Numbered from the stretch's first letter, positions 11,010 through 23,188 are shown. The stretch: 64,000 bases of DNA from Phlebotomus papatasi (GCF_024763615.1 NC_077222.1:2170001-2234000), one strand, 5' to 3'. The notes: a model not told the origin generated them from the letters alone. Numbers and translations: made by a program.

Positions 11010-11216
11010 TTAATTTTACCCTGCAGTATTGATCCGAAATCGGTGTAAATATTACCCTTTTTAGGTGTATTGGGGGTTAAAGTTACCTTTTTTCATGTTA
11101 ATTTTACCCTTAAAAAGGTGTAAAATTAACATTAAAAAATGTTGATATATATTTACACCTAAAAAGTGTTAAAGTTATGAGGAAAAAAGTTAATCGCACC
11201 CCCTTTTTTCTGAGTG
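11010..11216. mobile_element. dispersed repeat with TTAATTTTACCCTT blocks
   Basis: Contains inverted blocks 'gttaattttacccttaaaaa' and 'gtgtaaaattaac', and 'gatccgaaatcggtgtaaat'. The same blocks recur in reverse orientation at 21671-21785. Exact ends are unclear. Confidence 0.55.
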
Positions 11217-11377
11217 CTTCTCGTCTAGCCCTCTCTAAAAGGATCAGATCCCTTTATGTTAGTCTCAGGCGCGTGACTTCCTACTGGGGTTAGTTACCCA
11301 ATCATCTATCATTTAACTGAGTATACCGGGGCCTACCAAGAGCTTTTTAAGCCCAGTGATAGTATAGTAGTCTAGTA

Positions 11378-11580
11378 ACTACATATGAACAGGGAACACT
11401 CAAAGTGCTCGTTCTATGATGCGGTATCCCGGCTGCGATTTCTCTTTAGGTCTCCAGAAATTTTTCTATCATTAAATGTCGTATTGCATCCAGTGAACCC
11501 CACTGCACTACTGCACTTGATTCCATGGGGCATGGAACTGACAGCCCTAGCCATGTATAAGAAAACATATTAGTGCTTGC
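11378..11580 (+). mobile_element. diverged SINE copy
   Basis: Blocks 'ttctatgatgc', 'atcccgg', 'tctttaggtc', 'atttttct', 'cactgcacttgatt', 'gggcatggaactgacag' and 'gtataagaaaa' occur in the same order as in the SINE at 54808-55070 (opposite strand). The pol III A box is no longer clear and the tail is not evident, so this is an old copy. The long open frames here on either strand are shadows of it. Confidence 0.55.
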
Positions 11581-11899
11581 TTGGAAGATGTTTGCTTTAT
11601 CTCGGGAACGGTCTCTATGTATAAGCGTATACTCGTGATGTATCTGTTTGTGACTTAGTGGGGCTGAAACATCGTGGGAGCTTGCGCACTGGGTTTCCAT
11701 GTGAGGTAGGGGAAAAGCGTGGCGCATCTTTGTGGGTCGAACAGGAGGAAATACAGCTGTCGATATCAACTGAACTTTCATACATCAAAATATATACAAT
11801 TTTCCTAACACACATTAAATACACAAAAATATTTTTGACTTCTTTTCAAATAAACACCTTCTGTTGCCGGAAGACAATTCAGTCTAAATCAATTTAGGG

Positions 11900-12600
11900 A
11901 TTTGTCTATAAAATAAAATTTTTTTTTGGTATCCAATGGGTAGTCATGAGTGGTTCGAAAGCTTACTAGTGCCTCCCTGGTTTTCCATGAATGGGAAGCT
12001 TCATGTGAAAAGCCTCGTGTATTTTTGGGGAAAAATCAATAAATGATGCATCTTCCACGTTTTTAAACTGCACAGAGTCTGCGTGAGAACTGTGAGAAAA
12101 CATGGCGACGATTTTATATATCTATACATATATATCATCAACAAAAATATAACATTTTTATGTGCTACTACACAGCCATATGTAAACAGTGCTGAAATAT
12201 GAATATGAACGCTAAATGTTCATCGAGGATTATTTTAGTGTATTACCTGGAATGGTACATGAAAAACTTTGTCAATGATTTTTTTTCTGCCCAACCAACC
12301 CCCCTCTTGCTACTTACCCAAAAAAAAGCACCAAATAAATTTTCATAAAAGCAATTCCAATTTCAATATCGCGGAGAGTACATTCCGCATTTCTCTGTTA
12401 ATCAAACTTTTTTTTATGTGCAACTGAAAATCAACGTATCCAAAAGATGCAATAAATTTTTGGAGTGGGTTGAATTGTAGGAAAAAAAATGTGTACCACA
12501 AATAAATTTATGTAATAGCACAAAGTGATGCTTAAACTGCGCTCACGAATAAGTTTCCCTGGGCAATATAGGAAAAATAGCACATAATGTGTTTTCCGTA
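11900..12600. other. single-copy-looking DNA, no gene recognised
   Basis: No repeat family or coding signal identified. Confidence 0.4.
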
Positions 12601-12635
12601 TCAAAATAATCATTTTATTGTTGGAAAGGGGTCTT

Positions 12636-12662
12636 GAGGGTGGGAGGGGGGGTTGGGGTGGG
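12636..12662 (+). repeat. canonical G-quadruplex motif
   Basis: GGG T GGG A GGGGGGG TT GGGG T GGG, within about 26 bp, meets the four-tract, short-loop rule on the plus strand. Confidence 0.8.
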
Positions 12663-12679
12663 TAGAGAAAAATCAAAGT

Positions 12680-13975
12680 TGTAACTTACATAGTGAAATC
12701 CATTAGGAACTTTTCTCCGGCAATGCAACGAGAAGCTTAAGAGGGTTGAAAGAACACTTTACTTTCTTTCTACTTTTCGAATTAATTTTCAACAGAACAG
12801 AAATGTACTTTTGAAGAAACACTCCAAAAAAAAATCTATATAGCACAACAAGCTCTATGTCTAGATAATTTTTTTTTCCTCAGCTCACACTTCCCGAGCC
12901 TCAGAATAAATCTCATTCTTTTTTTTCTTTTCTTGTTCTCGCAGGATCTTCTATAAAGGAAAAAAAAGTGTAATTAATTTGTGTTAAGCTCCTATTTCTT
13001 TCTCACTAAGTACAATTTCACCATCTAAAGCTTTACATCTGTACCACTCGCATTTTGTTTCTTTTTCCTCCTGCATTGGATAATAATATTAAATTCTGCA
13101 GAGAAGAATATTTCAAGGTGATTTCCTATCCTGAAGTTCTGCAAAAAACCCTCCATAAAGAATTTAAAATGTATTTTTAAAATAAATAATAATTAACATT
13201 TATTGCTTTGAATAATATAACAATATTATATTTCAATGGTTTTCCCATTTTAATAATTAATGAGAACGTTAATATTTTTATTTATTTAAGGGACTACCAA
13301 TCAGTAATATAAATACAAATTTTATAAATCCTCGTTTACATAATCTCTTATATCAATATAAAGTTTCCATATACTTTTAAAATTAAATTAAATAAGTTTT
13401 AAACTAACAAATTGACTTCAATACACTTTTATCCAGGACGAGGATGGTTAAAATTGAAATTTTAGTCTAAAAATACTTCTCTCCAATCTAATTATTTAAA
13501 TATCTGAATAAATTCCTGACCCACATTAAAACACTTTTTTTTTATTTTTGTAGTTTTTGAAGTTTTTTCGATTTTTTCTACGTGAAATTGCTACTAATAT
13601 TTTTATAATTATGGAAATGCGTTTTACTAAGACCGAAACATTGGGCAATTCAATCTGTTTTAATTTCGCAAAGTTTCAGACCTGGCTAATAAAATGCATT
13701 TACAAAATATTACTAAAACATTAGTGGAAATTTTATTAAAATATATTTTAAGAAAATTTCTAAAACCACGTCAAAACCTGAAAAGAAAATCAATTAATGG
13801 TTATGTTTTGTTTCAAAAAATCTAAGCCCAGCCTACGATTGTTTAGGCGGAGTTTAAAGTGCTACAAAAAGGAATATACCCAAGAATCAAATATGAACAA
13901 TATAAGTTTATTTTATTATAAATTAATTTAGTTGGTGCATATATCACTCTTGACTATTTACGGCTCGTGTTGAGG
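12680..13975. other. AT-rich DNA; isolated splice-acceptor-like tract
   Basis: A strong polypyrimidine tract ends in CAG at 12944, the best acceptor-like sequence in the window, but the following bases do not give a convincing exon or donor. Nothing else supported. Confidence 0.4.
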
Positions 13976-14095
13976 GATTACATGGGGCCCCCGGATTATG
14001 CACTTCGGAATTATACACCTAACGGGATTGTGCACATATAGCGGAGAGCCCCCATGTTTCAAAACTATTTTTGATGTTTTGGCTTTAATGCAATA

Positions 14096-15181
14096 CAGTG
14101 GGACCTCGATAGAGTCAACTAATTATTTCCAGGCATGTTGACTCTATTGGATTCGTTGACTCTATCGGAGTCCGAAAAAATCAATGAAAATGTGAAATTT
14201 TAATATAAAGTGGTATTATTTTATATTTGTACTAGATCATTGATAAATTCAACACGATAGTAGAATATTTTATTAAATTAATCCATAAATTCTATACCTT
14301 CTGGCCCAAAAAAGTCGTGTCTTTAGGCAAAAGTTGGATATTAAGGAATATTTTTTTAGAATATTTTTATTATTAGTAAATACAGTCAGTCCCGGGATTT
14401 TGCACATTTTCGGGACCGAAAATAAACGCGTGAAATGGTATTTTGCATCAAGAAAATTTGTATACCCGCAGGCGATTTCTTTTTAATGAATTTGCTTAAA
14501 AATTTTAATTTTCTGTTGCTTATTTTTGTTTTTGATCTAAATTTTCTTTTGAGATACTGATATTTTAATTTAAAAATGTAAGTTAAAATAAATTTACACA
14601 TTTTCTATAGAAGTGTAATTTTTATGATCGTTTATCATGTACATTTTTTAAAGAAGTAAGGTCTTTAAAAAGTTCAAATAAATTTAGAAAAGATTCTTCA
14701 CTATGTTATACTCAAAAACTCTAGCATCCTGTACGTTTTTTTTGTAATTCGAGTTCATATTTTTTGTTTTTGACATAATATTATTCACTTGCAAGTTAAA
14801 GATGGCTCACAATTCCTTACATTGTGATCATAGACCTAATCAAAAAATCTTAAGACAAGAGAACCTTCTGTCGGTCAAAAAGGTTAAAATCAAGTAAAGA
14901 AAATTATTTTGTTGGAAAATTATTACAGGTTAATATACCTACGAATTTTATCGCAAAATTACTAGTCCATACATAAATATTTTTTCTAGTGTTCAAAGTG
15001 TTACGTTGATACACAATAAGACTGGTTTTTACTAAGAAAAGATCCTTAATAAAATCATATAATATTATTAGTTCAATAATACAAGAAAAGTTGACTCTAT
15101 CGGAGTCTGTAGAGTAAAAATATATCTGTTGACTCTAAGGGAGATTGACTATCGGGGGTTGACTCTATCGAGGTCCCACTG
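14096..15181. mobile_element. Tc1/mariner-pogo-type MITE, 1086 bp, nested
   Basis: Ends CAGTGGGACCTCGATAGAGT and its inverse (…CTATCGAGGTCCCACTG) are flanked by TA (14094-14095, 15182-15183). Additional internal copies of TTGACTCTATCGGAGTC lie near both ends. No transposase frame survives. It resembles in design the shorter element at 53075-53281. Confidence 0.85.
14382..14500. mobile_element. solo end of the CATGGGGCCC family
   Basis: 'tcccgggattttgcacattt', 'tcgggaccgaa', 'aaatggtatt' and 'gaaaatttgtatac' follow in order, matching the inverse of 15404-15600. It sits inside the 1086-bp element, giving a third layer. Confidence 0.6.
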
Positions 15182-15605
15182 TATTTCCAAAACTTAGAAA
15201 ATTATCTTGAAATTTTATACAGCCCTATATATACTCACTAGTATAGACTTTATTAAAATATTTCGATTAGTGTTTTTGTCAGATTTATTTAAATAATCAA
15301 AAAATAATCCACCGCGTCTCACATATGCAGGCTCTCCCCTAATTAAGAATTTTTGACTATCATTGGGAGCTCATTGGGGAAATAATGTTTGAAACACCCC
15401 TAAATGTATGCAAAAATTGTACCCTTGACGCGGAAAATAAAGCGAAAAATTGGCGCCAAAACTGTTTTGCATAAATCACGACGTTCCTGCAACTTATTCG
15501 AGAGAAATATCCTGCCTGTATACAAATTTTCTAAGTCTATAATGCCATTTCTCGAGGTTTTCTTCGGTCCCGAAAATGTACAAAATTCCGGGGCCCCGTG
15601 TACTT

Positions 15606-16086
15606 CATCAGTAGTAACGGTATTTAAAACTTAGGGTATACTTCGGTCGAGGTTGCAGGGACGATATGAGAAATGAGGTCGCTGCAATGGCTCGGACTTC
15701 CCTTTGAGGGCTTCCCCCGCTTGTTCTCTCAGGAAAACTGCTATCGTACAGGCAGCCTAAGGCTTTACTTCAAGCCTTACATGAGCTTCAGACCTAAAGG
15801 CCTCTACACATTGGGAGTAATTTTCGTCAAAAATTGCTTTTTTGACAGAATTTTGACGTTTTTATCTACTGTCGTGCAAACAATTTTCTTCAAAAATACA
15901 ATTTTTGACGAAAACTGCTCCCAATGTGTAGAGGCCTTAAGGCTTATGTCCTGGACAGTCCTACTACTTAAGTTTAGGCCAACCAAAAACTGCCTTGACT
16001 CACTCTTCATCTTTCATGTCATCCCTCAGGGTACGGAAACCGCGACCGAAGTATATCCTAAGTTTTAAATAACGCCCTTACTGATG
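15606..16086. mobile_element. hairpin element CATCAGTA…, interrupted
   Basis: About 55 bp at each end are inverted copies (around TTTAAAACTTAGG and ATACTTCGGTCG), and deeper parts pair too. It begins 4 bp after the outer element's TA duplication. The 131-codon frame at 15673-16068 spans it and the nested MITE and is not a gene. Confidence 0.75.
15797..15938. mobile_element. hairpin MITE GGCCTCTACACATTGGGAG, copy 2, nested
   Basis: Full-length copy (about 142 bp) with intact inverted ends, lying in the centre of the 15606-16086 element. Confidence 0.85.
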
Positions 16087-16679
16087 AAATAGTCCCTTAC
16101 TTTGTGCCGTAAATATCAAGGGAGGTAATTTCTGCAATTCCACATTCATAGGAACGCAATATATCGCAGAAATGGTCAAAAGCACGTAGTTCAGATATTA
16201 AAAAAAAACCTAAAATGATGAGAATTTTACATATTTCTTGTACTATAAATCCTACTAATTCAAGTCTACACAATTTCCTATTTTTCATTTTAAAATATTT
16301 CACAGGACAGATCTATATAGAGTTCTGGTAACAAAACCATAATCTCCTATTTAATTTAGCACTTTAGATAAGCCATAAAATAAATCCAAATCACTTCGTC
16401 TCTTCGATTATTCTCCAAGCGTATAACACACGACTCTATCGGAATTCCTTCCCTTATTTAAACGATCTTACCGTAAAATTGGACTTGTAGATTTATCGCC
16501 CAAGTCAAGAGGAAAAAAAAAGAATGTCATTCCAATTCTTCGAAACGCTATCAAAATACCAAACTTTATATAAAATGTATAAAATATATGAGAAGAGAGG
16601 TACGGTGGTTAAAAGAACATGTTACTTGTGATTTTGAACTATGACATTGGGGGAAAACCTACAGGGCAAGAGCTTTGGA

Positions 16680-16732
16680 GGAAAACTGGGAAAAAAGGGG
16701 TGGCAAAGCGTCTCAGCTTTGCTGAATGCTCG
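16680..16732 (-). repeat. fragment of GCATTTCGCAAAG repeat
   Basis: 'aaaaaaggggtggcaaagcg' then 'tctcagctttgctgaatgctc' is the inverse of the block at 22433-22475. Cut by the next element. Confidence 0.55.
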
Positions 16733-16992
16733 CCCAAGAAGCAATTTTTTCTTAATATAGTCTTGTAGAATTCCCTAAGTATGGCACTATAGAACCAAAA
16801 ATCTTTTTATTTGCTTATAACGCTCTGGGTTCCAACACTGAGATTACTAAAAGTAAAGTGGCGCACTCTTAAGGATCTTAAGAGCTTCTATAGAAATTTC
16901 AACAGAAAATTCTCACTTTAAGCCTTTTAAAAGTGCACTAAAAGACTTCTCTAATACTTGGTTCTATAAGGCAGCTATTTTGCTCCTTGGGC
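16732..16992. mobile_element. MITE CCCAAGAAGC, copy 1
   Basis: Ends CCCAAGAAGCAA and TTGCTCCTTGGG, interior about 235 bp. It matches 42566-42825 in the opposite orientation through blocks such as 'gaaccaaaaat', 'gcttataacg' and 'aaaagtgcactaaaagac'. Fragments lie at 31457-31506 and 33811-33833. Confidence 0.8.
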
Positions 16993-16999
16993 GAACTCC

Positions 17000-18100
17000 T
17001 CATTTAGACGGTGTAACCTAAGTGGTTTTGCATTTTTTTTTATCTAGATTAATAAAGTAGGCAGGTCAATACGATTAAAAGATTTTTCGGAATAACAATT
17101 GAATTTCGAACATTTTTTATCGGTTATTACTGTTTAATTACCGGTTTATGACTGATTAAAACTGTTCCCAACTATGTTTTGAATGCATTTTCTGCCTGAC
17201 AGGATGTTTCTTAAAAAACCTCAATGTCACTTTTTTCAAGTATGGATGAAAACCTAACCTTAAAATTCTGAAAAAACTTGGGGCGATCTAAAGGTCCCAA
17301 GTCGCTATGACTAGCCGCTACGGCCAAACAATCGAACGGACAAACGAACAGGGTGAGGCCATTTTTCGAAAATCATCGATTTTGATCAAGGGAGTGGACA
17401 TTCCAATGCACCGAAAGCTTACGTGTGCTACCCCCTTTGGGGATTTGGAGCAATAATATTTATGAATATCTGAGAAAGAATCAAAATGACTTTGCTAGAG
17501 CAGATTTTCACATTGGTATCACTTTTCCATCTCTTTTCCTGTCCTCCATGGGGAAATATTTGTAAGGTTGAGGCATTTTTCAAATGGAGCCAATATATAA
17601 GATACCTTCAAATATATTGACAAGTGCTTCCTCCTTCACCTTGCACATCACTTTGCCGTGAATATTGTGCAAATATACTTTAGCTTCCTTGTTTCTTCAA
17701 CCCATCCCCAATCTCTTATCCCATATCTGTATATCAGTTATTGCCGAGATAGGGGTAATTCATTGAAATGCGGTGAAGTAAAATAAAAAAAAGGAATGAG
17801 AATTGCTTGGGAAATATGAAACGAATTATTTAGCAATAAATCTGGTACATATGTATGCTGTTCTTTGGGGGCAATTCTTGTGTGTGAAATTGTGGCAAAA
17901 GGTGAATATTTAATAAAGTGGATATGCTTTTTTTCCTTTCTTTTGAAAATTTCATGATATACTGAATCACGCGCAGTGATGTTAAATTACATTACGTACA
18001 TTCGAGATTTGGTTAAATGTATGTTAAATTGAAAATGGTTAGCTTGGGTTAGCTGCATTTAAGGTTTTACAATATTCAAGAGTGAAGCATTAAAATTATG
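17000..18100. other. no gene recognised
   Basis: Includes a moderately GC-rich patch (17280-17450) with no family match seen. Confidence 0.4.
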
Positions 18101-18129
18101 CTTTATATTTTTAATATTTAAGATATTTT

Positions 18130-19910
18130 CTTTAGGGATTTTTAATTACAAAAAACATAAGGGGCGTGGTTTATTGTTAATGATTATTTTTTTCCAATAC
18201 TTATATGAAATTGAAATTAGGGACTTTACAAGGATCAACAGAGGTTATATTTCTGTTGATATAACGCTTTTATCAATATTTAAAATTTACAGACAAAAAT
18301 TAGAGTTATAAATAAGGAAGAAAGGGGCGTGGCCATCGTGGCTCATTTTATTAAAGGGTATTTTTTCCATTACTCTTCTGAAATTGAAATTATATACATT
18401 ACAAAGACCAAGACACGTTAAATTTCTGTTTGTTTAACTCTTTTATCAACATTTAAAATTAGCGGATAAAAGTTGGAGTTTTGAGTGAGGAAGAAAGGGG
18501 CGTGGTTTATTATGAACAAACGTTTTCTTTCAATACTTTTCTCATATTGAAGTTGTGAACCATACAGGGCTCAAGATAGGTCAGTTTTCGGTTCATCTAA
18601 CATTTTTTAATGCCCGGATAAAAATTTGAGTTTTAGATGAAAAAGGGGCGTGGCTTATTATTAAAGGGCATTTTTTCCATTATGGCCTCTACACATTGGG
18701 AGCAATTTTTGTCAAAAATTGCTGTTTTGAAGGAAATTCCCTGCAGCGTTGTAGGGGGAAACGTCAAATTTCTGTCAAAAACGCAACATTTTGACGATAA
18801 TTGCTCCCAATGTGTAGACGCCTTTACTCTACTGAGACTGAAATTATGATATTACAAGGCCCAAGACAAGTTGAATTTCCGTTCTTTTAACGCTTTCATC
18901 GGTATTTTAAATTGGCGCACAGAATGGGAGTTTTAGGTGAGGAAAAAGGGGCGTGGTTTATTATGAACAAGCGTTTTTCTTTCAATACTATTCTCATATT
19001 GAAATTATGGGTCTTATAGAGATCAAGGCAGGTTAAATTTCGCGTCGTCTAACGCTTTTATCATTTTTTTAATACCCGGAGAAATATTTGAGTTTTACGT
19101 AAGAAAGGGGCGTGGCTTATTATTAAATTGCATTTTTTCCATTACTCTACTGACACTGAAATTATGTCATTACAAGGCCCAAGACAAGTTGGATTTCTGT
19201 TCGTCTAACGCTTTCATCGATATTTTAAATTGGCGGATAAAATGGGAGTTTCAGGTGAGGAAAAAAGGGGCGTGGCTAATTATTACTAAGCGTTTTCTTC
19301 CAATACTTTTCTTATATTGAAATTATAGGCCTTACAGAAAACATTGCAAGCTAAATTTCAGTTTGGACAATTGTTTTATCAATATTTAAAATTAACCGAT
19401 AAAAGTGGGAGTAAGTAGTGAGGAACAAAGGGGTGTGGCTTATTTTTAAAGCCGTTATGAGACTAAAAATTATTGCCGCGAAAGAGATAAAAAATACTTT
19501 GAATTTGTATTTATCTAAAGCTGTCAATAATGTTTTAAATCAATAGACAAAGCTTAAAATGTAAACAGCAAAAAAAATGGAGACAGCAGTCGCATAAAGT
19601 GGGCGTGGTCTTCACCTGGGATTAGTATTATTAAAGCCATTCTTTCACAACATGTTTTTTTAATATTTAAGAATTATGGATAAGAAACTAAGCTTGCATC
19701 CTTTTATGGATCCATTATACTTTACTACAGATGCTTTAATAAATAATACACTCATAAGGGCGGGGCTTATTTTTCATGAGGTGTTCCTTAAAACTTTTCT
19801 CATATTGAAGTTAAGGCCATGATTTGCTTCAAGCATCAAATCACAAAATTAGAAATATTTCTTTCAATTGAAAAGAATTTTAAAAGGGGCGTGTCCTAAA
19901 ATATTAAAGG
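18130..19910 (+). repeat. about 160-bp tandem repeat with GGGGCGTGG in each unit
   Basis: GGGGCGTGG or a near match occurs at 18161, 18324, 18497, 18645, 18948, 19107, 19267, 19430 (GGGGTGTGG), 19600 (one base short), 19758 (GGGCGGGG) and 19885. Spacing is 148-173 bp, or about 158 after removing the nested MITE. Two unit types alternate: 'tttattatgaacaa(a/g)cg…' and 'cttattattaaa…cattttttccatta', i.e. a roughly 320-bp dimer. Each unit also carries 'ttgaaatta' and 'aacgcttt(t/c)atc'. A detached, related block is near 21487. Confidence 0.85.
18684..18824. mobile_element. hairpin MITE GGCCTCTACACATTGGGAGC, copy 3, in satellite
   Basis: Inserted in 'ccatta|…|tactctactga'. Sister units read 'ccattactctactga' (19139 onward), so the duplicated target is TA. 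Confidence 0.9.
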
Positions 19911-19919
19911 CGGAGCTTA

Positions 19920-21660
19920 TTTAGAAAAACCAATTACCACTTCTTTACAAAAGAGTAACAATTGGAAGTTCCTCAAAGGTTTTGTGGCAGTCTCTAATGC
20001 ACTATATTTCCCATTTAGTTATACACGTAAATCATTTTTTACACAAACACAAAAATCGTGTAATTTAGCATCCTCGATCACGCAATGACCCATCAAATGT
20101 GTGAAAAAAAATATTAGGTAAAATGGAAAATGAAATTCGGGATAATCTATTCGTGCCAACAGGAAAAAAATCACACCTTTTCACTCCAATAAATTTTCAG
20201 GGAAGTAGAAAATTAATTTGACGAAGGGAAGAAAAGCTGTGCTGTTTTTCGTTTTTTTTTTTTTTGCTTTTCTGGGCATTAATTGACTGAAAAACCTCAA
20301 AACCCAAGCGAAAAAGTCGCTCTTGCCCTCAGATTTGCCGGATGGTATTTCCATCCAAAACTTTGATTAATTAATTACTTTTGTTTAAGCACTCCGAAAA
20401 GATACAAGCACGACTTCATTTTCCATGCTTCTCCGATAACTTCTCCCCCTCAAATAATACAATTAATGTAATATACATTGTGTATAACTTTATGTAGCAG
20501 GACATCATTGGATGCCTTTTATATTTTGTTGTATGAGTGGTTTATTTGTTTTTCTGATAAGTGCCTTGTTGTCGATGGTCATTTACACACGATAACAACA
20601 GTGGAGGGTGTCCTATTCTAGTCATTGGGTAGGAGAGTGTATCCTGGATGGATTTGAGGATGAGGCCAGGAAGGGAGTAAAATGATGAGCAAGTGGTACT
20701 AGAGAGGAACCCAAAGCAATAACCACTTCAAAATGAGCCTTTTGAACCAACATTTCACCAATTTAATTAAAAAAGACAGAGAGAGAACGACAGACTTTAT
20801 ATATCAAACAGACTTTACCGGGAATAATTGTGACTCAAATGTTCATTTGACTTGGTATTAAATTAATAACCAATTCCAGGTATTTGTAAGGATTTTACTG
20901 ATTGATGTCATTAACTTGCATGTAGAAAATATTTTTAAATATTGATTGCAAAATTGCCAAAAACCCCAAAAAGGATTTTAAAATTGTTTTGCAGGTTTTT
21001 GAAGAAGAAAAAATCACCTAAAAATAGAGGAAAAAAATTTAGGAAACAATTATTAACTCGTCTCTGGACATAGGAGGTCCGCTTTTTCCCTAAAAGATTC
21101 AAATCGCAATTTGATGAACGAGTAGCTGGATTAAAAAGGTCAACAGTCACATTAGCTACACTTCCTCCCCGTGTTTTCCCAAGAATCTGGCCACATCTGT
21201 GCTACCAGAAGAATTATCTCTTCGCATTATATTGCCATTAGAATTTCTAGATTATTCTCCTACATCTATCTCTGGTGTATATTGCATACCCAAAGAGCAT
21301 GTTGTGCTTTCAGAACAAAAAAGTCCATATAGTTTTATTTCTTAAACAAATAATTATTATTATTCTTATTTTTGAATATCTACTTGAGGATTTTTAATTA
21401 GAAGAATTAATAGGGTTTGAGCTTTTTTGCAATATCTTTCTCAAATAAAATAAACAGTAATTTAACATTTGGAATCATTAGCTAAAAAAGGGCGTGACCT
21501 AAAAGAAGCTGGAGGTGAAGCTTACTCAGGAAATGACATAATATATTTTTGAAATATGCAATTTATTTAAATGTTCGATGAGGAGAGTTATAAATCGAAA
21601 AGAAAACTATAAAATTAGTTTGAGAAATTACTTAGTGATTTCATATGATCTCCAACTAAT
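19920..21660. other. mostly single-copy DNA, no gene recognised
   Basis: Contains a 14-T run near 20255 and a detached satellite-like block at about 21487-21525 ('aagggcgtgacctaaaagaa'). The frame at 20935-21150 minus is not protein-like. Confidence 0.45.
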
Positions 21661-21670
21661 TTTTAGACAT

Positions 21671-21785
21671 TTTGTAATGTTAATTTCACACATTTTTAAG
21701 GGTAAAATTAACATGAAAAAGGGTAACTTTAACCTCTAATACACCTAAAAAGCATAATATTTACATCGATTTCGGATCAATTCAA
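21671..21785. mobile_element. dispersed repeat, second copy (inverse of 11010-11216)
   Basis: Blocks 'aagggtaaaattaacatgaa', 'gggtaactttaac', 'taatacacctaaaaag' and 'gatttcggatcaa' match the inverse of the first copy in order. Confidence 0.55.
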
Positions 21786-22239
21786 AGTTCAAAAGTCGGT
21801 TTTTGAATTTTTGTTTGGCTTTCGGTTAAACCATAAAGCTCAAATTTTCCTCCATTTCTATTTTTCACATGGCACATAAATGATAGAAAACACCTTGACG
21901 AATTATATTTAATGCTCCCGCAAGGTAATCTTCTCATCTTCATCCAAAAACTCTTGGAGATCGGTGCCATGAACTGGTTTTAGTCTTTGTGGCTTCTGTA
22001 TCAAAATCACCATATTTGAAGCGTTTAAACTGATCTTCTCAGGTGGTTCTTGGTGGGTGATGTTCGCTGTAAGCCTCTTTAATCATATAACTTAGTTTAC
22101 TTGATTTTTTACTGCTCGAATGTGCTAAAATACCGTTGAATCATTCCTAATAACAGTTTTCAAGGTCTAAGATTAAAAAGACACTAGAAAGCGCAATTAT
22201 CAAGCGAATGGGGTCATGTTTGGGCTCGTTGGAAAGGTC

Positions 22240-22480
22240 TTGGAATTTCCTATACAACTGAACCGGTTCCAACTGGTTCATAGCCGATAACTATTTTTTA
22301 TCTGAAAATCAATTCTATTTACTTTTAAAACAAATTTGGAGGATCTTTTGAATCCGGTTGAGAACCGGTAAATGGTAAATGATGCGAAAGTACTTTTGAG
22401 GTAATAGCATCCAAGACATCTAAGTCATGAGTTTGAGCATTTCGCAAAGTCTGGGACGCTTTGCCACCCCTTTTTATTAG
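22240..22480 (+). repeat. dispersed repeat, copy 1 of GAGCATTTCGCAAAG family
   Basis: Shares 'tgaaaatcaatt(c/t)tatt', 'ggtaaatggtaaat', 'tagcatc', 'gagcatttcg' and 'gccacccctttt' in order with 32370-32545. A third, inverted fragment lies at 16680-16732. Confidence 0.6.
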
Positions 22481-22559
22481 GATTAGCAAAATACCACCCT
22501 CTGCAAATAATGTTTTTAGCACAAAACTCAAAATCTTAATTAGAAAAAAAATCTTAGTT

Positions 22560-23180
22560 ACTTTTCTACCGGTACTGTGACTAGTTATCGTTGACAGATG
22601 ACTAACCTATAAAATAAATGTAACTTCGAACATATGTGCCAACTATAATAAGTTTTCAACAACACTTGTGTCTGATGATTAAAAAAAATAGTTGAAGACC
22701 TATTTAATAGGAGAGACCTGGGCAGAATTAGCCAGCAAAGGATTTTTTTGCTTATAATTTATGAAAAATTTTGTTTAGGATACACTGAAAAATATTTCAA
22801 TTACAATTTTTATTAGAAAAATATTTACAAGATTTTCAAGATAGAAAGAATGGAAGGGAGTTAGTTACTCTGAATAAATAGTAACTTGTTCAATATTCTT
22901 TCTGAGAAAAACCCTATCTGTTTAATTCTATTGCTGAATAATTCTGCCCCGGTCTCTCCTATATTATAAACACTATTTGCAGTTTATGTACCCATGTTTA
23001 TCAAAAATATTTTTATTTTTTAATTCAAAATTGACTAGAACCAGTAATTGAGTTATTTGGAAAGGTAGAATCAGGGTATTTCATGGACGAAATGTAATCC
23101 TAAATAGTATCTTGTTAAGTTTTTTTCAAAAAAAATTTCAAAAACACATTCTAAGGAATTTTTTTCTAAATTGGTCAGTA
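22560..23180. other. no gene recognised
   Basis: AT-rich, nothing supported. Confidence 0.4.
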
Positions 23181-23188
23181 AAAAATCT

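Larger units (their letters stand above)
13981..15600. mobile_element. outer inverted-repeat element CATGGGGCCC, interrupted
   Basis: Ends CATGGGGCCCCCGGATTATG and (inverse) CACGGGGCCCCGGAATTTTG are flanked by TA (13979-13980, 15601-15602). Subterminal blocks GCGGAGAGCCCCCATG and its inverse near 15330-15380 also pair. Subtracting the nested element gives about 532 bp. The right arm (15404-15600) matches a solo end at 14382-14500, showing a repeated family. The long frame at 15404-15634 is a shadow. Confidence 0.8.

Noticed and set aside
11446..11781. 111-codon frame, minus strand
   Set aside because: Overlaps the diverged SINE copy and continues into unassigned DNA; no domain seen.
12944..12975. 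Exon after a strong splice-acceptor-like tract
   Set aside because: The pyrimidine tract and CAG are good, but no donor or coding-like sequence follows.
15673..16068. 131-codon open frame, plus strand
   Set aside because: It runs through two nested inverted-repeat elements and mirrors their arms; no transposase or host domain is visible.
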